DNA from: JALSRY01 sp964428275
GTDB lineage: Bacteria > Planctomycetota > Phycisphaerae > UBA1845 > Fen-1342
DNA: 16,054 bases
Assembly: GCA_964428275.1 (NCBI GenBank)
Contig: CAYRXN010000185.1
Span: forward strand, 1 to 16,054
Direction of reading: 5' to 3'
Positions within the stretch are counted from its first letter, which is position 1, and every line of letters starts with the position of its first letter. Under the pieces are notes generated by a model. That model saw only the letters and a list, made by a program, of their open reading frames with translations. It was not told the origin of the DNA and searched no databases. Positions 7,597-14,830 of the stretch are shown piece by piece. The position numbers and the translations under genes were made by a program.

Positions 7597-7614
7597 GGAG
7601 AGGACTCGAGCCCC

Positions 7615-9357
7615 ATGCAGACGGCACCACCGCGCAGCGGACCCGCAGGCGGAGTGCAATTCCAGGCAAACGCGGTGCGGCGCTGGCGCTGGGACGCGCG
7701 CGGCGATCTGCTCTCGGCTCCGGTGCGCTGCAAGCGTGAGCAGTGGTACCTCGCCCACGGCGTCGTGGACGCCGGGCCCGTACCCGAAACGGCCGATGTC
7801 ATCCTGCAGTTTCTGCGCGACGGGACGGCGTTGACGCGCGAACGTGTGCGGCTTTGCGCACTCGACCCGACCGCCGGGCAGCCCGTACTGTTGGGCTGGG
7901 TGCTGACACCGGAAGATGCCACGCATTTCGAGCTGCGACTGCCGGAGGGGGGGCCGGCCCGGCGACTCGCGGGGCTCGTCCTGCACCCGGTCGCCGAACG
8001 CGACCCGAAGTGCCACCCGCTGGCCAGCGTGCCACGCTGGTCCACCTACGCACCACCACTGACGATCGAACGCGTCGTCCTGCCGGCGGCCCTGGAACCC
8101 CTCGCTGACAAGCTCGGAGCGTTGCGCGTCGAGACGATCGAGAAGCCGCGCACCGTGCGCCGCCTGCTGGCCCGGGCGGCCGGCGGCGCGTGCGTGATCG
8201 ACCCGGCCTGGGTCCGCGAGCCGGGACTGAAGCTGGAAGACGTCGAGCGCCTGGCGGCAAGATGTTGCGTACTGGTGGACCTGGGCAGCTTCGCCACGCT
8301 GGTGCGGGAAGCCGGCGCCGTGCCCGCCAGGTGCGTCACGTACTCCACCCGGCACGAGATCATGTCGGCGCGGGTTGAGTACGCGGACGCCGCGACGCGG
8401 GGATTCGCGATGCAGGACGTGTTTCCACTGACGAACCTGACGGAGGCGGGCGCGTTTCAAACCCGTGTCCTGAAAGCGACCGGCGCCTGGAAGCGTTACG
8501 CCGACCGAACCGGCCTGGCGTCGCTGCTCAGCAGCGAGACGCCGTGGGAAAACAAGTGCGGCGACGTGCTCTGCGCCGCAAGGCCGATCGGACGCGGCGA
8601 GCTTCTCGTCACCGATCTTCCGTGGCTCGTTGCCGGCCGGCGTGGTCCCTTGCTGGCCCCCCACCTGGCCGAGCACCTGTTGCGCATGCACCTGGGCCAG
8701 CCGCTGGCGGATTGGGTGCAATACTGGAACCACTGGCAACACTGCGACGTGCTCGTACGTGACGTCAGCGAAATGCCACGCCGCCACCCGCCATTGCGTG
8801 CGGTGCGCTGGCGGGACGGCCACGATGGCACCGCACGGCTGGGCATCGCGCTGGCGAGCGGGGTCGCTGCCGGGACGTCGCCCGCGGCCCAAACGCTGTT
8901 CATTCGTACCGGGCGGATCGATGCGCTCGACCCGCACGACGGCGCGCCACCCGAACCGCTGGTGATCTTCATGAAGAACCTGGCGCGCGAAGTACGCGAA
9001 CAGACGCGCTGGGCCCGGCGCTACCTGCACAACACGACCGTCATCTGGCAGTTCGACACGGCCGACGGACTGAGATACGCCCTGGCGTACGATTCGGCCG
9101 CCGGGCTGGGGCCCGCCCACCCGGCGCGAACGCTGCGCCTGCGCGCCGCGCACTCCGCCAGCGAAGGGCCGTGCTGGAAGCTGCGCCGCTCGACCGGCAA
9201 CACGCGGCCGGGCGCGCCGGCGACCCGCCCCCACGAGGTCCACGCCACGGTTCCAGCAAGCGCCGGCATCTTCGGCGACCGCTCGCTGGAGTACCAGGCC
9301 GCACTGACGCTGCTCCTGCGCCGCTGGATCGAACGGCCCGGCGCGCCGCCGGCGTGA
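7615..9357 (+). CDS. hypothetical protein, 580 residues, family not recognised
   Basis: No family was recognised. The reading frame is supported by a purine-rich ribosome-binding stretch (GGGAGAGGA) ten bases before the ATG, by the predicted promoter upstream, and by a protein-like composition with many Trp, Arg and Leu. There is no signal peptide or membrane segment, so it is probably cytoplasmic. Residues about 1-130 look beta-rich. A middle part (about 140-380) alternates strand-like and helix-like stretches, including GGACVIDPAW and CCVLVDLGSFATLVREAG. GRGELLVTDLPWLV near 337-350 recalls the closing strand of glutamine-amidotransferase-like domains fused to some glycosidases; this is only a loose resemblance. 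Its stop is seven bases from the end of the convergent hydrolase gene. Confidence 0.75.
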   Translation: MQTAPPRSGPAGGVQFQANAVRRWRWDARGDLLSAPVRCKREQWYLAHGVVDAGPVPETADVILQFLRDGTALTRERVRLCALDPTAGQPVLLGWVLTPEDATHFELRLPEGGPARRLAGLVLHPVAERDPKCHPLASVPRWSTYAPPLTIERVVLPAALEPLADKLGALRVETIEKPRTVRRLLARAAGGACVIDPAWVREPGLKLEDVERLAARCCVLVDLGSFATLVREAGAVPARCVTYSTRHEIMSARVEYADAATRGFAMQDVFPLTNLTEAGAFQTRVLKATGAWKRYADRTGLASLLSSETPWENKCGDVLCAARPIGRGELLVTDLPWLVAGRRGPLLAPHLAEHLLRMHLGQPLADWVQYWNHWQHCDVLVRDVSEMPRRHPPLRAVRWRDGHDGTARLGIALASGVAAGTSPAAQTLFIRTGRIDALDPHDGAPPEPLVIFMKNLAREVREQTRWARRYLHNTTVIWQFDTADGLRYALAYDSAAGLGPAHPARTLRLRAAHSASEGPCWKLRRSTGNTRPGAPATRPHEVHATVPASAGIFGDRSLEYQAALTLLLRRWIERPGAPPA

Positions 9358-9364
9358 GCACCAT

Positions 9365-10618
9365 TCAGCGCCCCAGCTCGAACACCGCCGAGACGCGATC
9401 GGCCAGGCGGGCGGCGCGAACGTCGAGCCAGTCGCGGATCACCGGGTACACCCGTTCACACGCAGCCGGTGCGTACTCGAAATCGCCATGCGCCAATCCC
9501 TCGAAGTTGTAGAAGGTCTTGTCAGCCGACGAAATCCGCTCGAAGAAGACACCGCGGGTCACATCCGCATTGGCGATTCGATCCACGCTGCCCATCACCA
9601 CGAGCGTCGGGGCGGCGAACTTGCCGTAGTGCTCGGGATAGTCGCAGTCGGGCCGGCCGAGGCAGCTCACGAAGGAACGCGCCCGCACCGACTTGGCCAG
9701 CTGCATCAATACGCCACCCTTCATATGGTCGACCGCCGGCAGCAGCCCCTTCAGGAGCGTTTCGCGGTGGAAGTTGACCACGCCCCCCTTGTGGTGTTCG
9801 AGAAACCTGCCGACACCGGCGAGCAGGGCCGCGTTCATGCGGTCGAACACCTCGCTGATCGGCCTGGGCAACTCGGCCCACCAGGGCTGGGCATCACCAC
9901 GCGGCCGCAGCCAGTCAAGCCGCACTTCGCCCGCGGCCTGCAGAATCGCCTGGAGCCAACCCGCCCGCGCCAGCAACTCGAACGAGCCGTTCATCCCCGC
10001 GTCCTTCTGCCGCCACGCCGTGAGCAGCTCGTGCCATTTCAGGTTGCCGCGCTCGTCGTAGAGCGACCGCGGCCAGCGCAGCGCAGCGGGGAACTCCACC
10101 AGTACGGCCCCGGCGATGGCCTCCTGACGCCGCCGGGCGGCGTCCGCGCTGACCACGATCCGTGCCGCTCCTTCACACTCCGTCAGCATCGCCCCGGAAA
10201 GCCACGCTGCGGCCGTCATGGCTCCCATGCTGTTGCCGACCACGAACGGCCGACGGCCGGTGACGGCGGTTACATGCGCGACGGCGGCCGGCAGGTCGTA
10301 GAGGACGAAATGATCGACGCAGTAGTCACGCTGGCCCTCCGGCGGCGTGCTGCGCGCCGGCGGGCTGCCGTGGCCGCGCAGGTTCATCAGCCAGACGTCG
10401 TAGCCGGCCTCGTGCAGGACCGTCGGCAGGCTGCGAAAGCGAAAACCCGGCCCGTCGATCGGCGGGATATCCCAAAGGTCGGCATTGACGGCCAGCCCGT
10501 GCACGAAGATCACCGGGCAACCGGCCCCGCCCTTGCGCTTCAGCGCGATCCGGGCCCCGTCGGCAGCAGGCGCAAAGGACACGTTCGGCAGCGGCGACGT
10601 TTCGGAACCGGGACACAT
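9365..10618 (-). CDS. alpha/beta hydrolase, lipase- or esterase-like
   Basis: A 417-residue alpha/beta hydrolase. Features: oxyanion-loop HGLAVNADLWD from about 40, MNLRGHG at 78-84, nucleophile S130 in VVGNSMGAM, likely acid D346 in VVMGSVDRIAN, and H377 in EGLAHGDFEYAP. The long insert between nucleophile and acid (about 150-330) would form a lid, as in lipid-acting members. The ATG at 10618 is preferred to one at 10657 because CCGGAGA lies eight bases before it; the longer form would add 13 residues. No signal peptide or transmembrane helix is evident. It is divergent from the small helix-turn-helix gene and shares with it a gap holding a 9-bp direct repeat. The substrate is unknown. Confidence 0.85.
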   Translation of the reverse strand: MCPGSETSPLPNVSFAPAADGARIALKRKGGAGCPVIFVHGLAVNADLWDIPPIDGPGFRFRSLPTVLHEAGYDVWLMNLRGHGSPPARSTPPEGQRDYCVDHFVLYDLPAAVAHVTAVTGRRPFVVGNSMGAMTAAAWLSGAMLTECEGAARIVVSADAARRRQEAIAGAVLVEFPAALRWPRSLYDERGNLKWHELLTAWRQKDAGMNGSFELLARAGWLQAILQAAGEVRLDWLRPRGDAQPWWAELPRPISEVFDRMNAALLAGVGRFLEHHKGGVVNFHRETLLKGLLPAVDHMKGGVLMQLAKSVRARSFVSCLGRPDCDYPEHYGKFAAPTLVVMGSVDRIANADVTRGVFFERISSADKTFYNFEGLAHGDFEYAPAACERVYPVIRDWLDVRAARLADRVSAVFELGR

Positions 10619-10642
10619 GCTGGCAATCTCCGGCAAGGGAAC

Positions 10643-10710
10643 AGCTCTTGCAAACATCGTACCGCATCGGTGCCGGCGGGCGCCTGCCCGGATTTTCTAG
10701 AAGCTCTTGC
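10643..10710 (+). repeat. direct repeat AGCTCTTGC, two copies
   Basis: AGCTCTTGC occurs at 10643-10651 and 10702-10710, 59 bases apart, in the divergent gap between the hydrolase and the helix-turn-helix gene. The second copy overlaps the predicted -35 box, and a TTCTAGAA palindrome (10695-10702) adjoins it. This is an operator-like layout. Confidence 0.4.
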
Positions 10711-10735
10711 TTTTCTGGCGCCCGCGGCCTAGGAT
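10707..10735 (+). promoter_or_regulatory. predicted promoter of the helix-turn-helix gene
   Basis: TTGCTT (10707-10712) and TAGGAT (10730-10735) are 17 bp apart and match the consensus at 3/6 and 4/6 positions. The start of transcription would be near 10742, 76 bases before the ATG. Confidence 0.35.
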
Positions 10736-10817
10736 CAGACGCCGCGACCGGCCGGGGCAAGCGCAGACCGGGGTCGGTCTGCCGATCGGCCGGCTGTCCG
10801 AGCATCGGAGCAAGCCC

Positions 10818-11156
10818 ATGATCGATGTAGCCCAGGAGTTGATGACACCCCACGAAGCGGCCCGCTGGTTTCGCCGCTCGCCGTCGTGGCTGCGCCAGCA
10901 GAAGAACCTGCTGCGGCTTCGCAGCCGATGCGGCCAGCCCCTGTTCCACGTGCGCGTGTGCCGGGCGTACGTGCTGGCGCAGTTGTGCCAGGCCGACGAG
11001 GCGGCGTTGCGGCGAGTCCAGATCGAGGCCCTCGCGGCGGCGTGCGGCCTGGCGCCCAGCCGGGCCCGCGACCTGCTCGCTCCCGGCGACGACGCTTCCG
11101 CAGCGCAGCCGCGCGGTGCCGAGGAGAATCGCTGCGGGGACTACTCTCCCACGTAG
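10818..11156 (+). CDS. small helix-turn-helix protein, excisionase/MerR-like
   Basis: A 112-residue protein with CGGAG seven bases before its ATG. Residues about 8-55 resemble the compact winged helix-turn-helix of excisionase/HTH_17 proteins: LMTPHEAARWFRRSPSWLRQQ followed by a basic stretch and FHVRVCRAYVLAQL, where the motif usually reads the DNA. The second half (about 60-88) is an alanine-rich helical stretch, and the tail is polar and probably disordered. It might regulate its own promoter or the divergent hydrolase, since the gap holds a repeated 9-mer. No phage or integrase gene is nearby, so an excisionase role is not supported. Its end overlaps the end of pyrH by 16 bases on the other strand. 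Confidence 0.65.
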   Translation: MIDVAQELMTPHEAARWFRRSPSWLRQQKNLLRLRSRCGQPLFHVRVCRAYVLAQLCQADEAALRRVQIEALAAACGLAPSRARDLLAPGDDASAAQPRGAEENRCGDYSPT

Positions 11157-11866
11157 GTTCCCAGCGGCTCGCCCAGGACGACGCGCCGCATGGTGCCGGG
11201 TTTCATGAGGTTGAAGACCACGATCGGAACGCGATGCTGCTGGCAGACGTCGATCGCGGAAACGTCCATCACCCGCAAACGCTGGTCGATGACGTCGTTG
11301 TAGGTCACCCGCTGGTAGAGCTTGGCGTGGGGATTGGTCTTGGGATCGTCGTCGTAGACGCCGTCCACCTTGGTGCCCTTGAGCAGCGCATCGGCCCTGA
11401 GTTCCGCGGCACGCAGGGCGGCGCAACTGTCGGTCGTCACGTGGGGGTTCCCGGTGCCGCCGCCGAGTACGACGATGCGTCCCTTCTCCAGGTGCCGCAG
11501 CGCGCGGCGGCGGATGAACGGCTCGCACACGCGCTGGATCGCGATCGCACTCTGCACGCGCGTGTCGCTGCCGAGCCGTTCGAGCGCCTCCTGGAGCGCC
11601 ATCGCGTTGAGCACCGTCGCGAGCATGCCCATGTAGTCCGCCGTCGCGATGTCGATGCCCAGATCGTTCGAAAAGCTGGCACCCCGCATGAGGTTTCCCC
11701 CGCCGACGACGACGATGACCTGCACGCCGAGTTCGGAAACGTCGTGGATCTCCGCCGCCACCCGATCGAGCGGTTCGCGATGAATGCCGAAATCGCCGGG
11801 CGGACAGAACCCCTCGCCACTGATCTTGAGCACGACTCGTCGATAGCGCGGCTGCTGGTCGGGCAT
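11141..11866 (-). CDS. pyrH: UMP kinase (uridylate kinase)
   Basis: A 241-residue amino-acid-kinase-fold enzyme that phosphorylates UMP to UDP with ATP, an essential step of pyrimidine supply; the bacterial form is hexameric. Seen: VVLKISGEGF at 11-20 (phosphate-binding start), VVVGGGNLMRG at 52-62, DYMGMLATVLNAMALQEAL at 77-95, GGGTGNPHVTTDS at 135-147, KGTKVDGVYDDDP at 163-175, and the usual closing GTYVG. Length is normal. GAGGAAA stands before the ATG. It lies 79 bases after the helicase gene on the same strand, with its own predicted promoter overlapped by a palindrome. pyrH more often neighbours tsf and frr; neither is here. Confidence 0.96.
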   Translation of the reverse strand: MPDQQPRYRRVVLKISGEGFCPPGDFGIHREPLDRVAAEIHDVSELGVQVIVVVGGGNLMRGASFSNDLGIDIATADYMGMLATVLNAMALQEALERLGSDTRVQSAIAIQRVCEPFIRRRALRHLEKGRIVVLGGGTGNPHVTTDSCAALRAAELRADALLKGTKVDGVYDDDPKTNPHAKLYQRVTYNDVIDQRLRVMDVSAIDVCQQHRVPIVVFNLMKPGTMRRVVLGEPLGTYVGE

Positions 11867-11898
11867 GGGCGGCTTTCCTCTTCTGGAGAAACGTCTTG

Positions 11899-11917
11899 GC
11901 GGGCATCATATGCCCGC
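11899..11917. promoter_or_regulatory. 19-bp inverted repeat over the pyrH -10 box
   Basis: GCGGGCAT (11899-11906) and ATGCCCGC (11910-11917) form a perfect 8-bp inverted repeat with a three-base centre. It covers the predicted -10 hexamer at 11905-11910, the classic place for a repressor site. As RNA read through from the helicase gene it would also form a strong hairpin. Confidence 0.5.
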
Positions 11918-11933
11918 GGTTCGGCCATGACCA
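11905..11933 (-). promoter_or_regulatory. predicted promoter of pyrH
   Basis: On the minus strand TGGTCA (11933-11928) and TATGAT (11910-11905) are 17 bp apart and match the consensus at 4/6 and 5/6 positions. Transcription would begin near 11898, 32 bases before the pyrH ATG. Confidence 0.5.
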
Positions 11934-11945
11934 GCCGGCCCCCGC

Positions 11946-13928
11946 TCACCAGGACCGCTCGGAAACCTCCACGCGGCAACGGGGCAGGCTGTCGAGGAAT
12001 CGGCGGCCGTACCGTTTGCGGACCACGCGCGGGTCGAGGATCACCACGATGCCTCGGTCGCCCTGACTGCGGATCAGCCGGCCGAAACCCTGCCGGAACT
12101 TGAGCACCGCCTCGGGCAACTGGTAGTCCATGAACGGGTTGCCGCCGCGCTGGCGGATCAGGTCGAGGCGGGCCTCGAACATCGGCCGGTCCGGCACGGT
12201 GAACGGCAACTTGACGATGATGACGTTCGAGAGCGCCTCGCCGACCACGTCTACGCCCTGCCAGAAGCTGTCGGTGCCGAAAATCGCGGCCTGCCGCGTG
12301 TCGCGAAACCGCGCGAGCATCTGCGAACGCGAGAGCTCCTCACCCTGCGCGATGATCGTGTAGCCCGCGGCGCGCAGGTCGTCGCGCACCCGTGCGGCCA
12401 CCTCGTGCAGCATGGCGTAGCTGGTAAACAGCACGAACGCCCGCCCACGCGTCTGCTGGAGGTAGCAGGTGATCGCCCGCGCCGCGGCGGGGATGAACGC
12501 CGGCGCGTTGCCGGGGTCGGGAAGCCCGGACTCGATGTGGACGGTCACCTGCCGCTCGTAGTCGAACGGAGACCCGAGCCGCAGCGTCCGCATTTCGGGC
12601 GAACCCAGTCCGCGCAGCAGGTAGGCGAATTCGTCGTCCCCGGCCGCCGCCAGCGTCGCGCTGGTCAGCACCACGCTGCGCACGCGATCGAAAAGCAGCT
12701 CGCGCAGCGGCGGACCCACGTCCAGCGGCGCCGTACACAGCGCCACGCGGTGGGCGCGTTGCGGGTCCATGTCGATCCAGTACACGTGCTCGTCGTACCG
12801 CTGGCCCAGCAGGTCGGCGAGCGACTGCGCCGCCAGTTCGAGACGGTCGATGAACGCCCCGAGCTCGTACTGGTCTTCGACGCGCGGCAACTGCTGCTTG
12901 AGCGGCAGCAACGCTTTGGCCAGGGTCTCCAGCGCCGGCGTGAGCGGGTTGGAAACGACATCCGGCCGCATCAGCCGCCCGTTCGACCTTCCCTGCGAGC
13001 GCTGCCAGGCGCGCAGCGTGTTGAAGAGCTCCGTGCCGGCCGCCTGGGCTGCGATGACGGCCTGGCGCTGCGCGTCCGCACCGATCGTCGCCAGCAACCC
13101 GCGTCCGGTCCGCTCGTTGAACAGCCGGCTGAGAAGGTGCTGGACCTGGCTCGAGGAAACGCTGAAACCGAGCTGGTCGGTGGCGACCCGCTCGAAGGTG
13201 TGGGCCTCATCAATGACGACCAGGTCGTAGTCGGGCAGCACGCTGGCCCCCTGCCGGCGCAGGGCGAGGTCAGAAACCAGCAGGGCGTGATTGACGATGA
13301 GAATCCGGGCTTTTTCCGCCCGCCGGCGGGCCCGCTGGTAGAAACACGGCTCGAAATACTCGCAGCGCCGGCCCAGACAGTTGCCGTGCTCGCTGCGCAC
13401 CTTCTCCCACACGTCCATCGGCGGCGCCTCGGGCAGGTCGCTCAGCGAACCGTCCGGTGTCTCGTAGGCCCAGTCCTCGATCGCCCGAAGCGCCGCGCGC
13501 TGGGTTCCGCTGGGAAAGAGCGATTTCTGCCGGCCGGAGGTCTGCTTGAGCCGCCGAAGGCTGAGGTAGTTGTTGCGTCCCTTGACCAGCTCGTAGGAAA
13601 ACGACACGCCCAGGGCCTCGCGCAGAAAGGGCAGGTCTTTGAAGACGAGCTGTTCCTGGAGCGCAATCGTGTGCGTGCTGATGAGGACGCGGCGCGGCGC
13701 GGCCTGCTCGCCGACCGCCTGCACGACCTGGGCGATCGCGGGCAGAAGATAGGCGAACGTCTTGCCGACGCCGGTACCCGCCTCGACCGCGAGGTGCCGC
13801 GCGTCGGCAAAGGCCCCCTCGATCGCCGCGGCCATCTCCTGCTGCTGGGGGCGCAGCTCGTAGGCCGGCAGCGCGGCCGCGATGGGACCGTCGGGGCTCA
13901 GCCAGCAAGTCGTCCGCAAGTGTTTCAT
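11946..13928 (-). CDS. DinG/XPD-type ATP-dependent DNA helicase
   Basis: A 660-residue superfamily 2 helicase of the DinG/YoaA/XPD group, which unwinds DNA in repair and at replication blocks. Seen: the start motif YELRPQQQEM, Walker A EAGTGVGKT (49-57), motif Ia STHTIALQEQL, the DEAH box VVIDEAHTFERV (237-248), motif III VVLTSATLA, motif V GTDSFWQGVDVVG and motif VI QGFGRLIRSQGDRG. The iron-sulphur domain shows C184-x4-C189-x5-C195, but the position of the first ligand in KGRNNYLSLRRL is Ser (S123). The ATG at 13928 starts about ten residues before the conserved part, as in relatives; an ATG at 13964 is possible. Neither has a good ribosome-binding site. It precedes pyrH on the same strand. 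Confidence 0.92.
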   Translation of the reverse strand: MKHLRTTCWLSPDGPIAAALPAYELRPQQQEMAAAIEGAFADARHLAVEAGTGVGKTFAYLLPAIAQVVQAVGEQAAPRRVLISTHTIALQEQLVFKDLPFLREALGVSFSYELVKGRNNYLSLRRLKQTSGRQKSLFPSGTQRAALRAIEDWAYETPDGSLSDLPEAPPMDVWEKVRSEHGNCLGRRCEYFEPCFYQRARRRAEKARILIVNHALLVSDLALRRQGASVLPDYDLVVIDEAHTFERVATDQLGFSVSSSQVQHLLSRLFNERTGRGLLATIGADAQRQAVIAAQAAGTELFNTLRAWQRSQGRSNGRLMRPDVVSNPLTPALETLAKALLPLKQQLPRVEDQYELGAFIDRLELAAQSLADLLGQRYDEHVYWIDMDPQRAHRVALCTAPLDVGPPLRELLFDRVRSVVLTSATLAAAGDDEFAYLLRGLGSPEMRTLRLGSPFDYERQVTVHIESGLPDPGNAPAFIPAAARAITCYLQQTRGRAFVLFTSYAMLHEVAARVRDDLRAAGYTIIAQGEELSRSQMLARFRDTRQAAIFGTDSFWQGVDVVGEALSNVIIVKLPFTVPDRPMFEARLDLIRQRGGNPFMDYQLPEAVLKFRQGFGRLIRSQGDRGIVVILDPRVVRKRYGRRFLDSLPRCRVEVSERSW

Positions 13929-13969
13929 CGCGAGGAGTGTATCGCGCCGTCCCGCGAGCGGCATCGTCC

Positions 13970-13981
13970 CCGGTCGACCGG
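13970..13981. promoter_or_regulatory. 12-bp perfect palindrome before the helicase gene
   Basis: CCGGTCGACCGG is a perfect palindrome just upstream of the alternative helicase start at 13964. It could be a protein site, but the base composition makes chance palindromes common. Confidence 0.2.
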
Positions 13982-14048
13982 CCCGAGCCGTATGACCGCC
14001 GGCCAGCCGTTTCCAATCCGGCCTGACCGGGAGTTTCGAGTTTCCGGC

Positions 14049-14076
14049 TTCTCATCGCGCGGGTCGGGCCTATACT
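14049..14076 (+). promoter_or_regulatory. predicted promoter of ssrA
   Basis: TTCTCA (14049-14054) and TATACT (14071-14076) are 16 bp apart and match the consensus at 4/6 and 5/6 positions. The transcript would begin near 14083 and lose about 70 bases by RNase P cleavage to give the mature 5' end at 14154. Confidence 0.5.
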
Positions 14077-14153
14077 CTGATGAGGGGACTCGCGGGCGTT
14101 GGCGGTTGGAACGCTCGATGCGATGTTCTTTGAAAGCAGATGGGTGCAAGACC

Positions 14154-14529
14154 GGGGGCGACTGGCTTCGACCGGGCAGGTTGAGGTCTGGGTGGCGTGT
14201 CGAGGTTGTCAGGAGGCCTCGTAAAACACCTGGCACACCAATTACATGCCAATGATGGCTACCGTTTGGCTGCCTAACTAGGCAACCCGTCGGCCCGCGA
14301 CGCCTGCTAGCGGATCCCGACGTCGATCGCAGGCTGGTTCGCACGTGGGGCGGCCTCGGCCGACCCACCGCCCGGCGGCGTGCGGACGAGAAACAGCCGG
14401 GCTCGGCTCGCGGATGACCCGTCGGTTGGTCTGCCAAGAGCTCAGAGCCGTCAAATAAGCCGACTACACACGTAGAAACCCAGGCTGAAATGCACCGGGA
14501 CGGGGGTTCGATTCCCCCCGCCTCCACCA
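14154..14529 (+). ncRNA. ssrA: transfer-messenger RNA (tmRNA), one-piece form
   Basis: tmRNA rescues stalled ribosomes: it enters as alanyl-tRNA, then supplies a short reading frame whose peptide marks the product for proteolysis. The gene is complete. The 5' end GGGGGCGACTGGCTTCGACC pairs with 3' CGCCTCC in a 7-bp acceptor stem (one G-U pair), the T arm with loop GTTCGATTC precedes it, and ACCA is encoded. The tag frame runs from GCC at 14248 to TAA at 14275-14277 and reads ANDGYRLAA, with the usual LAA end seen by ClpXP. The GC-rich stretch between tag and T arm would hold the pseudoknots. At 376 bases the length is normal. Its own promoter and terminator flank it. Confidence 0.97.
14248..14277 (+). 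other. tmRNA tag-peptide reading frame
   Basis: Nine codons from the resume codon GCC: Ala-Asn-Asp-Gly-Tyr-Arg-Leu-Ala-Ala, then TAA with a second in-frame TAG two codons later. The tag is one residue shorter than the E. coli tag counted from its resume codon, and keeps the AND start and LAA end of typical tags. Confidence 0.93.
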
Positions 14530-14542
14530 TTTGAAAAAAGAC

Positions 14543-14587
14543 AACCCGTCTCTCCGCAGGTCTTCTTCGGGACGACGGGTTTTCTAT
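14543..14587 (+). terminator. Rho-independent terminator of ssrA
   Basis: AACCCGTC (14543-14550) pairs with GACGGGTT (14574-14581), followed by TTTCTATTT. The 23-base interior can pair further. It starts 14 bases after the tmRNA CCA end. Confidence 0.85.
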
Positions 14588-14830
14588 TTCCCCTTGTTGT
14601 CAAAGGGGTTGCGCCCGTTTGCCGCGTCCCCCTCTTCAGTTGGACAGGTGTCATGCTGAGGGATTGAGTCCGGTGGTCGGTCCCTTCACCGGAAGCTGCG
14701 GGGCCGATCGGCGGACGGTCGGACGCAAGGAGAGCAGCGCATGGCAGAGCCGCAGACCATCTGCGAGGAAATTCCGAAAATGTTGGCGCGCGGCTGACCC
14801 GCCGCCGCCGACCTGCACTCGCCAGCAGTG
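14588..14830. other. stretch without a convincing gene
   Basis: Between the ssrA terminator and the next gene I see no supported protein gene. The stretch holds an inverted repeat CCGGTG/CACCGG (14670-14675 and 14687-14692) and an 18-codon frame with a strong ribosome-binding site, listed separately. It may be a decayed insertion zone behind ssrA. Confidence 0.5.
14741..14797 (+). CDS. possible 18-residue mini-ORF or gene remnant
   Basis: AAGGAG (14727-14732) stands eight bases before an ATG that opens MAEPQTICEEIPKMLARG, then TGA. The ribosome-binding site is better than that of several genes here, yet the frame is tiny. It may be the start of a gene lost by deletion, a small peptide, or chance. 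No family is recognised. Confidence 0.25.
   Translation: MAEPQTICEEIPKMLARG

Noticed and set aside
7138..9243. 701-codon open frame on the minus strand
   Set aside because: It runs opposite the 580-residue gene, which has better start signals, and into the esterase gene; the composition is Arg/Gly/Ala/Gln-rich without motifs.
9488..10732. 414-codon open frame on the plus strand
   Set aside because: It is antisense to the alpha/beta hydrolase, whose catalytic motifs are clear.
10818..11156. Excisionase of a mobile element
   Set aside because: The fold is excisionase-like, but no integrase, attachment site or phage gene lies near it; a general DNA-binding role is the safer call.
12405..14255. 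616-codon open frame on the plus strand
   Set aside because: It is antisense to the helicase and runs into the tmRNA gene; no motif or start signal supports it.
14641..14670. Possible dispersed repeat around GTCATGCTGAGGG
   Set aside because: It resembles a repeat seen between genes in several bacterial groups, but with one copy in the window this cannot be supported.
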